A stretch of DNA of 64,000 nt from Vibrio sp. SCSIO 43137 (GTDB lineage Bacteria; Pseudomonadota; Gammaproteobacteria; Enterobacterales; Vibrionaceae), in assembly GCF_028201475.1 (NCBI RefSeq), contig NZ_CP116383.1, forward strand, positions 2,542,001-2,606,000, given 5' to 3'. Position 1 is the first letter of the stretch. Every line of letters starts with the position of its first letter. Made by a program: the position numbers and the translations under genes. The notes beneath the pieces are model-generated. The model was not told the origin of the DNA and searched no databases. It saw nothing but the letters and a program-made list of their open reading frames with translations. Shown here piece by piece: positions 46,234 to 54,410 of the stretch.

Positions 46234-47442
46234 ATGCTGGATATAAACTCAGTTCGTGCACAATTTCCGGCATTATCAAGTCAGGCAACCGGGCAGCTTG
46301 TCTATCTGGATAGTGCGGCAACCACCCAGAAGCCAGAAGCGGTTATTAATACCATTCAAAACTACTACCGCAGTCACAACGCGAATGTTCATCGCGGTAG
46401 TCACTCCCTGACCGCTCAGGCAACGTCACAGTTTGAATCTGCCCGCGAAACGGTTCGCAGGTTTATCGGAGCCAGTGACAGTAAGGAAATCATCTGGACC
46501 AGAGGAGCGACAGAAGCCGTTAACCTGATTGCTCAGACCTATGCCCGCAATGCCCTTCAGCCGGGAGATGAAATTCTGGTGAGCGAAATGGAGCATCACG
46601 CCAATATTGTTCCGTGGCAGATTGTGGCTGAGCAGACCGGCGCAAAGGTAGTAAAAATCCCCATGCTTGCAGACTGTACGCTCGATATGCAGGCATTCTC
46701 AACACTACTCAGTAACAAATGTAAAATAGTTGCTGTTGCTCATATCAGCAATGTTACCGCTACACGCAACCCGATAGAGCAGATGATTCAGCAGGCCAAG
46801 GCAGTCGGCGCCATAACGGTTATTGATGGCGCACAAGGTATTGTGCATGAAGCGGTAAATGTGGCCGAACTGGACGCTGATTTCTATCTTTTCTCAGGAC
46901 ACAAGATCTACGCTCCCACCGGAATCGGTGTTCTATACGGTAAGGAAGAGCTGCTGGAGAAAATGCCTCCGTGGCACGGTGGTGGCAAAATGGTTGAACG
47001 GGTTTCCTTTGCTGAAACCACTTTTTCTCAGTTACCGGGTAAGTTTGAAGCGGGTACACCGAATATCGCCGGCGCTATCGCCCTTGAATCAGCCATTAAC
47101 TGGCTATCTCAGTTCGATCAGAAGGAAGTAGAAAGCCATATTCATAGCATGCAGCAGTATGCCTTCGATAAGTTATCCGCCATTGAAGATGTTAAGATTA
47201 TCGGCTTTCAAAAGGACAGTTCCGTTCTCAGCTTTGTAATCGATGGCGTACACCATCAGGATATCGACACTCTGCTTAATCAGCAGAATATCGCGGTTCG
47301 CTCAGGCCACCACTGCGCGCACCCTTTTATGGATGCCCTGAATATCAAAGGCACCGTCCGTGTCTCTTTCGCGATTTATAACACGATGCAAGATGTAGAT
47401 AAGCTGGTACAGGCGGTAGAAAAGGCCATGGATATTTTATAG
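46234..47442 (+). CDS. csdA: Cysteine desulfurase CsdA (SufS-type)
   Basis: A PLP enzyme that takes sulfur from cysteine and passes it to CsdE for Fe-S or thio-cofactor synthesis. The PLP Lys224 is in FSGHKIYAPTG and the persulfide Cys361 in RSGHHCAHPFMD. ATG 46234 (402 residues) begins directly after yajL; an upstream TTG at 46222 lies inside yajL and is less likely. Its partner csdE is on the opposite strand, and the two genes overlap tail to tail by 6 bp. Confidence 0.95.
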   Translation: MLDINSVRAQFPALSSQATGQLVYLDSAATTQKPEAVINTIQNYYRSHNANVHRGSHSLTAQATSQFESARETVRRFIGASDSKEIIWTRGATEAVNLIAQTYARNALQPGDEILVSEMEHHANIVPWQIVAEQTGAKVVKIPMLADCTLDMQAFSTLLSNKCKIVAVAHISNVTATRNPIEQMIQQAKAVGAITVIDGAQGIVHEAVNVAELDADFYLFSGHKIYAPTGIGVLYGKEELLEKMPPWHGGGKMVERVSFAETTFSQLPGKFEAGTPNIAGAIALESAINWLSQFDQKEVESHIHSMQQYAFDKLSAIEDVKIIGFQKDSSVLSFVIDGVHHQDIDTLLNQQNIAVRSGHHCAHPFMDALNIKGTVRVSFAIYNTMQDVDKLVQAVEKAMDIL

Positions 47443-47856
47443 CTGCCTAATCGTCTCCACGATGGCCCTTAGCCCGTTACCTCTGGACGGGCTAAGATGC
47501 GCAATCAATCCGGTTTTAGCGAAATAATCATCAATATCAAAGTCGCTTATCTGCTGACGGGTTTTCCCTTCGTAGGCAGCCAGAACCAGAGCAATCAAAC
47601 CACGAACAATACGGGCATCTGAATCGGCATGAAAATGCCAGATCCCATCAACCTCTTTACTCACCAGCCAGACCTGGCTTTCGCAACCCGAAATAGCCAC
47701 CGTATCACTCTTAAAGCTTTCATCCATTTTAGGCAGTAGTTTACCCCACTGGATTAACTGGCGGTATCTCTCTTCCCAGCCCTTTAACGACTGCATAGTC
47801 TCAACGACTGTGGTTGCATCAATCTCGGTACCAAATGGAGAAGCAGGAAATGTCAT
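47437..47856 (-). CDS. csdE: SufE-family sulfur acceptor CsdE
   Basis: Accepts the persulfide from CsdA. The conserved acceptor Cys58 is in AISGCESQVWL, with the C-terminal SPSRGNGLRAIVETIR typical of SufE/CsdE. The length is 139 residues. It lies 31 bp downstream of tcdA on the minus strand, and the unit faces csdA. In E. coli csdA and csdE lie in the same direction, so the order here is rearranged. Confidence 0.93.
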   Translation of the reverse strand: MTFPASPFGTEIDATTVVETMQSLKGWEERYRQLIQWGKLLPKMDESFKSDTVAISGCESQVWLVSKEVDGIWHFHADSDARIVRGLIALVLAAYEGKTRQQISDFDIDDYFAKTGLIAHLSPSRGNGLRAIVETIRQL

Positions 47857-47887
47857 ATCTTTTATCTCTGGCAGTAAAACAGAATGA

Positions 47888-48697
47888 TTATTTGCTATGT
47901 TTTTCGATTAGTTTAGCGACAATACGGGAAACAGCCACAAAACCAAAGGTTGCAGTAACAACCGTTGCAGCACCGAAACCACTGGCACAATCCATTCGCT
48001 TCGGACCTTCTGCGGTCGATTTTGTCGCACAAACAGTGCCGTCCGCCTGAGGGTATTTCAGTTGTTCAGTAGAGAATACACATTCAATAGCAAACTTACG
48101 TTGAGGGTTTTTACTAAAGTTATAAAAGCGACGAAGATTGTCTTTCAGCTTTTTCGCCAATGGATCCTGAATGGTACGTGCCAGATCAGCCACCTGAATC
48201 TGAGTCGGGTCTACCTGTCCGCCTGCGCCGCCGGTTGTAATCACTTTTATTTTATTTCTTTTACAGTAGGCCAGTAACGCTGCTTTAGGTTTAATGCTAT
48301 CAATGGCATCCAGTACATAATCAAACTCAGTTGTTACATACTCACTGATATTGTCCGGGGTAATAAAGTCATCAATTAAGTTAACTTTACACTCAGGGTT
48401 AATCAGAGCTATTCGCTGCTCCATTACCTCTATTTTGCTCTGGCCCACGGTGCCCGACATGGCATGAATCTGACGGTTTATGTTAGTAACACAAACATCA
48501 TCCATATCAATTAAGGTAATTTCACCGATGCCGGTTCTGGCTAACGCTTCCGCTGCCCATGAACCTACCCCGCCTATACCAATCACACAGACATGAGCCG
48601 CACGAAGAATCTCAACTTCCTGATTGCCATAAAGCCTTCTGGTGCCGCCAAATCGTTGTTCATAGCTATCTGAAGCTGGAGTGGTAAGTTCGCGCAT
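47888..48697 (-). CDS. tcdA: tRNA threonylcarbamoyladenosine dehydratase TcdA (CsdL)
   Basis: An E1-like enzyme that uses ATP to cyclise t6A37 to ct6A in tRNA, with sulfur-relay proteins CsdA/CsdE as partners in E. coli. The nucleotide-binding motif VIGIGGVGSWAAEALARTGIGEITLID is near the N terminus, followed by DDVCVTNINRQ. A C-terminal hydrophobic segment (GFGAATVVTATFGFVAVSRIV) probably anchors it to the membrane. The length is 269 residues. It is in an operon with csdE. Confidence 0.95.
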   Translation of the reverse strand: MRELTTPASDSYEQRFGGTRRLYGNQEVEILRAAHVCVIGIGGVGSWAAEALARTGIGEITLIDMDDVCVTNINRQIHAMSGTVGQSKIEVMEQRIALINPECKVNLIDDFITPDNISEYVTTEFDYVLDAIDSIKPKAALLAYCKRNKIKVITTGGAGGQVDPTQIQVADLARTIQDPLAKKLKDNLRRFYNFSKNPQRKFAIECVFSTEQLKYPQADGTVCATKSTAEGPKRMDCASGFGAATVVTATFGFVAVSRIVAKLIEKHSK

Positions 48698-48806
48698 AAG
48701 TTCCGGACCCTGAATCGGCTTATTAAGTTCGACTAAGCCTTAATAAAATAAGAGTGCGTTTTATACGCACTCTTAGGGGAAAGGTCAATATGGTCGCAGG
48801 GAAAGC

Positions 48807-49955
48807 TTACTGGTTGCTGCTACTCTGCTGTTCTGCTTCGCCGGCAGCCTGTTTTTCAGCCTGCTGCTGACTGTTCAGCCACGGCGAGGCAGACGGGCTG
48901 TTTTGTAAGCCAAGCTTCCAGACCCTACCAAAGTGTTTATAGTGCCCTGCCTCTGTACCGGATCTCGGCCCCATGCCATGGTAAAGATCCAGATGGTTCT
49001 CTTTTACCGCACCACCAGTATCCAGCACGATCAGCAGTTTTAGCTGATGGGCACCGCTCCATGAACCATCGGCATTAAGCAGGGGCACTTCCGCAAGAAT
49101 CGGCGTGCCCATAGGGAACAATGCCCGGTCGCCGGCCACGGATGCCAATGGCAACAGAGGAATGCCAGCAGTGCCCCTTACTGCATTATCATCTCTCGGG
49201 TCAAAGAATACGAATGATGGATTCTGCTCCAGTAGAGTCCGTACTGTCTGTTCATCGTTCTCCATCACCCACTTTTTAATCGCTTTGAGGGACATCTCTG
49301 CCCGGGGAACTTCACCGGTTTCAATCAATACTTTACCTATGCTGACATATGGCTGGTTGTTTTTTCCCGCATAAGCAAAGTACTGAAGGGTGTCATCATC
49401 TTCAAAGTGAACAAAACCGCTGCCCTGAACTTCCATAATAAATGGATCGATCATATTGGCAGCATAACCAAGCTCCAACCCTTCTCCCTGCAGCGCTCCG
49501 TTATAGATTTCAGCACGTGTCGGGCAACTCGTTTCGCACTCAGGCAAGCCATAAAGAGGATATTTAAACTTGTCATCCGGCTGATGACGCAGCTCTATAA
49601 CCGGAGAGAAGTAGCCGGTAAACAGCACATTTCCCTGCTTATCACCGCCACCAAGCTGGGCAAGTTCGACCCCGAAGTTGGCTAGGTCTTGCGGCTTACC
49701 ACTCTGTAATACCCAGGCATTAAGCTGTTCATACAAACCCTGAAATTTCGCAGCCAGAGAGGGAGAGCCCTGTACCACCTGTTCTGCCTGTTGTGCAAAA
49801 GCGGTAAAATTCCTTGGCTTATTTGTTTCTATACTATCAACTCTGTTCAGGTTGGAATCAAACTTATGCTCATAATACTGTTGAGCCCTGTCTGTCGGCT
49901 GAGCACAGCCAAACAGAAACATCAGGCTAAAGGCCGGAAGCAATACTTTATACAC
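48807..49955 (-). CDS. mltA: Membrane-bound lytic murein transglycosylase A
   Basis: An outer-membrane lipoprotein that cleaves glycan strands to 1,6-anhydro-muropeptides, which AmpG then imports. The lipobox is FLFGC. The MltA domain has LFTGYFSPVIELR and the C-terminal 3D domain has LIVLDTGGAVKENHLDLYHGMG, with the catalytic Asp in the second part. GTG 49955 is chosen (382 residues): AGGA lies 8 nt upstream and it gives a proper signal. An in-frame TTG at 49982 has no such site. The tail is Gln/Ala-rich. Confidence 0.94.
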   Translation of the reverse strand: MYKVLLPAFSLMFLFGCAQPTDRAQQYYEHKFDSNLNRVDSIETNKPRNFTAFAQQAEQVVQGSPSLAAKFQGLYEQLNAWVLQSGKPQDLANFGVELAQLGGGDKQGNVLFTGYFSPVIELRHQPDDKFKYPLYGLPECETSCPTRAEIYNGALQGEGLELGYAANMIDPFIMEVQGSGFVHFEDDDTLQYFAYAGKNNQPYVSIGKVLIETGEVPRAEMSLKAIKKWVMENDEQTVRTLLEQNPSFVFFDPRDDNAVRGTAGIPLLPLASVAGDRALFPMGTPILAEVPLLNADGSWSGAHQLKLLIVLDTGGAVKENHLDLYHGMGPRSGTEAGHYKHFGRVWKLGLQNSPSASPWLNSQQQAEKQAAGEAEQQSSSNQ

Positions 49956-49985
49956 GCAATCAATCCTAATTAAAAAATACAACGG

Positions 49986-50411
49986 CTACTCATCAGTAGC
50001 CGGCTCTGGTTTTGGCTGATATTTTCCACGCAAGTGGAAGGTTGATTCATAATGCAGCGGAGCCACTCTTTGCAGCACGGTATTATGCTCATCACGGATA
50101 ACATAGATATACTTCTGATCCTGATACTCATACATAAGCGTACTTCCGTCAAAAGAGTAATCCACATCTACCACTCGCTCATTAATATAGATGCCTTCTT
50201 CTCTGACAGTGAAGCTATCCCGCGCATAATCGGGCACATTCTGCTCATCCCATGTACCAAACACAACAGAGTGATCGGTCTGAATATCTATCTGGCGGCT
50301 AATCAATGCACTAGCAACAGCCAGAATCATTATCAGCAGCAGTGAAACCACGATAACAATAGCACGTTTCACTTTTAAATCAGTATTTCTGTATTGCTTA
50401 CTCAATGTCAA
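49986..50411 (-). CDS. DUF2850-like membrane protein
   Basis: A 141-residue protein with one N-terminal membrane helix (about 16-38, IVIVVSLLLIMILAVASALI) preceded by basic residues, so the remainder should face the periplasm. The mature part (VVFGTWDEQNVPDYARDSFTVREEGIYINERVV) resembles DUF2850 proteins described mostly from Vibrionaceae; I am fairly, not fully, sure. The function is unknown. It lies 30 bp upstream of mltA on the same strand and may be co-transcribed with it. Confidence 0.78.
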   Translation of the reverse strand: MTLSKQYRNTDLKVKRAIVIVVSLLLIMILAVASALISRQIDIQTDHSVVFGTWDEQNVPDYARDSFTVREEGIYINERVVDVDYSFDGSTLMYEYQDQKYIYVIRDEHNTVLQRVAPLHYESTFHLRGKYQPKPEPATDE

Positions 50412-50516
50412 ACCCGCAAGTTTCTTTTATGCGCAACGATACTAATACAGATAACACCGATTAGGTAATCTTATTTAGCAATCAAGGTGCATAAGCGAAA
50501 TTGCTTATTGCCAACT

Positions 50517-50555
50517 TTTGAATTTTAATTCATTATTAGCAAATAATAATTCACC
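50517..50555. promoter_or_regulatory. Tandem ARG boxes (ArgR operator) before argA
   Basis: The first box, centred on TGAAT-TTTA-ATTCA (50519-50532), is a perfect core palindrome. The second has AAT-AATA-ATTCA with ATTCA at 50549-50553. The two ATTCA halves are 21 bp apart, the standard 18 bp plus 3 bp spacing for ArgR hexamer binding. This predicts arginine-dependent repression of argA. Confidence 0.85.
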
Positions 50556-50565
50556 AAGAGTCACT

Positions 50566-51903
50566 ATGAAGATTAGAAATACCGCACTGGTTAAAGGTTT
50601 CCGGCAGTCAACTCCCTATGTAAATGCTCACCGTGGAAAAACCATGGTGATTATGCTTGGTGGTGAAGCCGTTGACGCTAACAACTTTTCCGGCATTATC
50701 AGTGATATCGCCCTGCTACATAGCCTTGGTGTAAAAATAGTGATTGTCCACGGAGCGAGGCTTCAGATTAACCGCATTCTGGACGAGCGTGACTGCCACA
50801 CGCCTTATCATCAGGGTATCCGGGTCACTGACGAAAAAGCACTGGACTTAGTTATGCAGGCAGCCGGTCAGTTGCAACTGACTATCTCGGCCCGCCTCTC
50901 AATGAGCCTGAACAATACTCCTATGGCCGGTACCCAGCTCAATGTAGTCAGCGGTAATTTTGTTATTGCCCAGCCACTTGGTGTAGATGATGGTGTTGAT
51001 TACTGCCATAGCGGAAAAGTAAGAAGAATAAACACAGAGGCTATTAACCAGATTCTGGATCAAGGCTCTATTGTTCTGCTTGGCCCGGTTGCAGGCTCTG
51101 TGACCGGAGAGAGTTTTAACCTTCTCTCTGAGGAGGTCGCCACTCAGGTGGCAATCAGGCTGAATGCCGACAAGCTAATCGGTTTCTGTTCAGAACAGGG
51201 GATTCTTGATGATGATGGTCAGGTAATAGCGGAGCTTTTCCCCAGCCATGCAGAACATATACTGCAAAAGCTTGAATCAGACAACTTAACGAACGACGGC
51301 AACAGTTCCGGGACACTGCGCTTTTTACGCGGCTCCGTATCCGCCTGCCGTGCCGGTGTCAGACGAAGCCATCTAATCAGTTATAACGTTGACGGCGCCC
51401 TGATTCAGGAGCTTTTCTCCATCGATGGTATTGGTACTCAAGTGGTAATGGCCAGTGCAGAGAGAATCCGCAACGCTGATATTGATGATATCGGCGGTAT
51501 TCTATCCCTTATCCGTCCGCTGGAGCAGCAGGGTGTTCTGGTCAGGCGCTCAAGAGAACAACTGGAGCAGGAGATCCATCAGTTTATTATTGCCGAGAAA
51601 GATGGACTGACCATTGGCTGTGCGGCGCTCTATCCTTATCCAGATGAAAAAATGGCAGAGATGGCCTGTGTGGCTATTCACCCCGATTACCGGGACGGCA
51701 ACCGCGGTGTTGATCTACTGAATAAAATGAAGCAACGTTCAAAAAGCATGGGTATTGGAAAGATTTTTGTTCTGACTACCCACAGTCTGCACTGGTTCAG
51801 GGAGCAAGGCTTTTACGAAGTAGAAGTTTCCGCACTGCCGATGAAAAAGCAAGACCTTTATAACTTTCAACGACGCTCTAAGATACTGCAACTTGACGTA
51901 TAA
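50566..51903 (+). CDS. argA: N-acetylglutamate synthase ArgA
   Basis: The first enzyme of arginine synthesis, acetylating glutamate with acetyl-CoA. The N-terminal amino-acid-kinase-like domain (about 10-280; [24 protein letters not shown]) binds arginine for feedback inhibition. The C-terminal GNAT domain (about 295-445) contains [21 protein letters not shown] 50566 is chosen (445 residues), because the in-frame TTG at 50518 lies inside the ARG boxes. It is a single gene, upstream of recD in the opposite orientation, with a small possible gene between them. Confidence 0.96.
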   Translation: MKIRNTALVKGFRQSTPYVNAHRGKTMVIMLGGEAVDANNFSGIISDIALLHSLGVKIVIVHGARLQINRILDERDCHTPYHQGIRVTDEKALDLVMQAAGQLQLTISARLSMSLNNTPMAGTQLNVVSGNFVIAQPLGVDDGVDYCHSGKVRRINTEAINQILDQGSIVLLGPVAGSVTGESFNLLSEEVATQVAIRLNADKLIGFCSEQGILDDDGQVIAELFPSHAEHILQKLESDNLTNDGNSSGTLRFLRGSVSACRAGVRRSHLISYNVDGALIQELFSIDGIGTQVVMASAERIRNADIDDIGGILSLIRPLEQQGVLVRRSREQLEQEIHQFIIAEKDGLTIGCAALYPYPDEKMAEMACVAIHPDYRDGNRGVDLLNKMKQRSKSMGIGKIFVLTTHSLHWFREQGFYEVEVSALPMKKQDLYNFQRRSKILQLDV

Positions 51904-52146
51904 ACGTTTGCTTAAAAATTCGCCTACTCAAACAGAAAAAAATAGTGCTGACTTCTTTTTTTAAAATCAGAAACATAGCTCTATTTATTTTCATTAAATA
52001 ACAAGTTAATAATAATTTTGCTATATTTTTGTACAATCGCTGGTAAAATAGGCTTTCTCAGTTGGCTCAAGACAACAGTGAGAACCGATTTATTAACAGT
52101 TAAACGTCTGAAACATCAAAGTGTTTATCTTGATGAGCGAATTTTT

Positions 52147-52335
52147 ATGAGAACCATTATTTGTAACTCGGTGCAAAGTTTTATCGACATGGCCGAAAAT
52201 GATTTTCTCAAAGGATTGAATGTACACTGCGTGTTTCACGCCAATGAAAGTGTAAAGAAAATGATTATGCACTGTCAGAGACGACACAGCATTAAGCAGG
52301 TTTCCTTTTCGGAAACCGTAGCAAAAAGTAGTTAA
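52147..52335 (+). CDS. Possible small protein (62 residues), unknown
   Basis: I do not recognise it. From ATG 52147 the frame gives 62 residues with normal codon use (MRTIICNSVQSFIDMAEND at the start), slightly basic, three Cys and no signal or membrane segment. The frame stays open back to 52018 but the upstream part looks non-coding. Support: a strong terminator 27 nt after the stop and a hairpin at 52051-52086 upstream, which suggest a discrete transcript of about 350 nt. The ribosome binding site is weak (GATGAG, 9 nt upstream). It could instead be a non-coding RNA. Confidence 0.5.
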   Translation: MRTIICNSVQSFIDMAENDFLKGLNVHCVFHANESVKKMIMHCQRRHSIKQVSFSETVAKSS

Positions 52336-52361
52336 CTACTTATTATACTCAAGGGTATAGA

Positions 52362-52391
52362 GGGCTTAGCGTTGCTAAGCCCTTATTTTTT
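52362..52391 (+). terminator. Terminator after the small gene
   Basis: Perfect 9-bp stem GGGCTTAGC / GCTAAGCCC with loop GTT, followed by TTATTTTTT. Confidence 0.9.
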
Positions 52392-52517
52392 CTAATCAGC
52401 TCACCATAACTATTTAATTAATAAGTTCAAGGGTAATAAATAACCTATTGTATTTACTGATTAATCCATAAAAAAACAATTAAACTGACTGAATATATGT
52501 CTGACAATGCTGAATAT

Positions 52518-54410
52518 CTAATTGCTTTCAGTAAATAACTCTAAAGCAGATTGCAGCCCACTCAGTCGCGCTGTTTTACTTGCCACCGCTCTCATCAAAA
52601 CCTGTTCATCTGCGCAAACAACCAGCTTGTTTTTGGCTCTGGTAATGCCTGTATAAATCAACTCCCGGGTTAATACCGGCGAGTGCTCATCAGGCAACAA
52701 AATATAAGTGGTTTCAAATTCGCTTCCCTGAGATTTATGTATGGTCATAGCAAAGGCGGTTTCATGTTCCGGAACCCGCCCCGGCAGAACTTCTCTGACT
52801 GAACCATCTGCCAGCTCAAAAAATACTTTAAGCCTCTGCTCACCGCTTTCATCTTCTGTCAGCATGCAGATACCAATATCGCCGTTATAAAGACCGAGAC
52901 TATGCTCATTGCGGGTCACCATAATTGGTCTGCCGTGATACCAAAGCTCTCTTCTGACCGGCAGTTTTCTCTGGCTTGCCAAAGCCTGTTCAATACGCAT
53001 ATTAATTCCGGAAACACCAAAGGTTCCCTCCCGGTTAGCACAGAGTAATCTGCAACGGGAAAACGCTTTTAATGCTGAACGGGCTCTGCTGAGATCATCA
53101 CTGTCCGCACTCTCTAGTTTTTCTAAATAAAGAGAATATTCCTTCGCCAGCTTAGTGATTAATTGCTGATAGCTTTCCGTCGATAAAGCAACATAGCTGA
53201 TATCAGAGTAACCAGATTTCCATACCTGTCTGACAGCCGTTCTGTCCCCCTGATTAACCTTAGCCGCCAGTTGCCCTATTCCTGATTTTTCATCAAAACG
53301 GAAGCTTTTCCGCAGCATACAGAGTGAATCTGTTACCGGGTTTCCGCTATCTGAGCAAGGTAAATTCTGGTAGCCGGTTAAAACAGTCAACTGGTTAAAC
53401 TGCTCCCGGCTATAGTCATAGCGGCTAAAAGAGCAAATATCACCTAATACTGCCCCTGCTTCTACGGAGGCCAGTTGGTCCTTATCGCCAAGCAGTATCA
53501 GTCTGGCTTTATCCGGCATGGCAGTGATCAGTTTGTACATCATAGGTAAATCCACCATTGAGGCCTCATCCACCACCAATATATCCAGATGCAGAGGGTT
53601 ATGTTGATTGTGCCTGAACTCGGCACGATCAGGCAGTGCACCCAATAACCGGTGAATAGTGCTGGCACTGGTAGGGATTTGTTCACGCACCTCAGGCGGA
53701 ATATCCAGCCTGCCGACAGCGTTGCCGATAGATTCAGTCAGTCTGGCTGCGGCTTTTCCTGTAGGTGCTACCAGCTTTATCTCAGGAACAGATTGGTTAT
53801 CTAACCCCTGCTGAACCAAAGCAGATAACAGCTTAGTGACCGTAGTGGTCTTTCCGGTTCCCGGTCCTCCGGATATCACCGCCAGCTTTCTGGTCAGCGC
53901 CACTGCTGCTGCCACCTTCTGCCAGTTAATCTCTTCGTTATCCTGTTCCGTTTCAGGAAACAGCTTAGAGAGTAGCTGAGTAAGGTTATCCATAGAGCTA
54001 CTGTCCAACCCGGCCGGCAATGCCAGATTTATTAATCGCTCAGCCAGCCCTTGTTGATAGTGCCAGTAACGTTGCAGATAGAGCCGCTCACCATCAAACA
54101 CCAGCGGGGTACTTGTGCTACCGTCACTCACCACTGTCGATTCTGCGAACAGCTGCGGCCAGTCAACAGAATCAAGCTGCTGATTCAGCTCAGCTCGTTT
54201 CTGAGAGGTCAGTGCCGGCAGCCCCGCAAGGGTTAAGTTTTTTATATCCAGACAGACATGCCCTCTGGAGAGTTCAATACTCAGTAGCCCGGCAATAAAC
54301 CCCAGTTGTTGCGGGTTATTTTTTTCCAGTGAAGCGATAAAAAGGGCAAACTGATGATCCAGAGCTCTTATCGCCCCTTTGCTATTTAACATTTGCAGAA
54401 TATTAATCAT
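52518..54410 (-). CDS. recD: Exodeoxyribonuclease V alpha subunit RecD
   Basis: The 5'-3' helicase motor of RecBCD. The 630-residue product has Walker A GGPGTGKT (181-188), motif II DILVVDEASMVDLPMM, and C-terminal helicase motifs AMTIHKSQGSEF and YTGITRAKNKL. ATG 54410 overlaps the recB stop by 8 nt and has GGAG 9 nt upstream; an upstream in-frame ATG at 54437 lies inside recB. It is the last gene of recC-recB-recD. Confidence 0.95.
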   Translation of the reverse strand: MINILQMLNSKGAIRALDHQFALFIASLEKNNPQQLGFIAGLLSIELSRGHVCLDIKNLTLAGLPALTSQKRAELNQQLDSVDWPQLFAESTVVSDGSTSTPLVFDGERLYLQRYWHYQQGLAERLINLALPAGLDSSSMDNLTQLLSKLFPETEQDNEEINWQKVAAAVALTRKLAVISGGPGTGKTTTVTKLLSALVQQGLDNQSVPEIKLVAPTGKAAARLTESIGNAVGRLDIPPEVREQIPTSASTIHRLLGALPDRAEFRHNQHNPLHLDILVVDEASMVDLPMMYKLITAMPDKARLILLGDKDQLASVEAGAVLGDICSFSRYDYSREQFNQLTVLTGYQNLPCSDSGNPVTDSLCMLRKSFRFDEKSGIGQLAAKVNQGDRTAVRQVWKSGYSDISYVALSTESYQQLITKLAKEYSLYLEKLESADSDDLSRARSALKAFSRCRLLCANREGTFGVSGINMRIEQALASQRKLPVRRELWYHGRPIMVTRNEHSLGLYNGDIGICMLTEDESGEQRLKVFFELADGSVREVLPGRVPEHETAFAMTIHKSQGSEFETTYILLPDEHSPVLTRELIYTGITRAKNKLVVCADEQVLMRAVASKTARLSGLQSALELFTESN

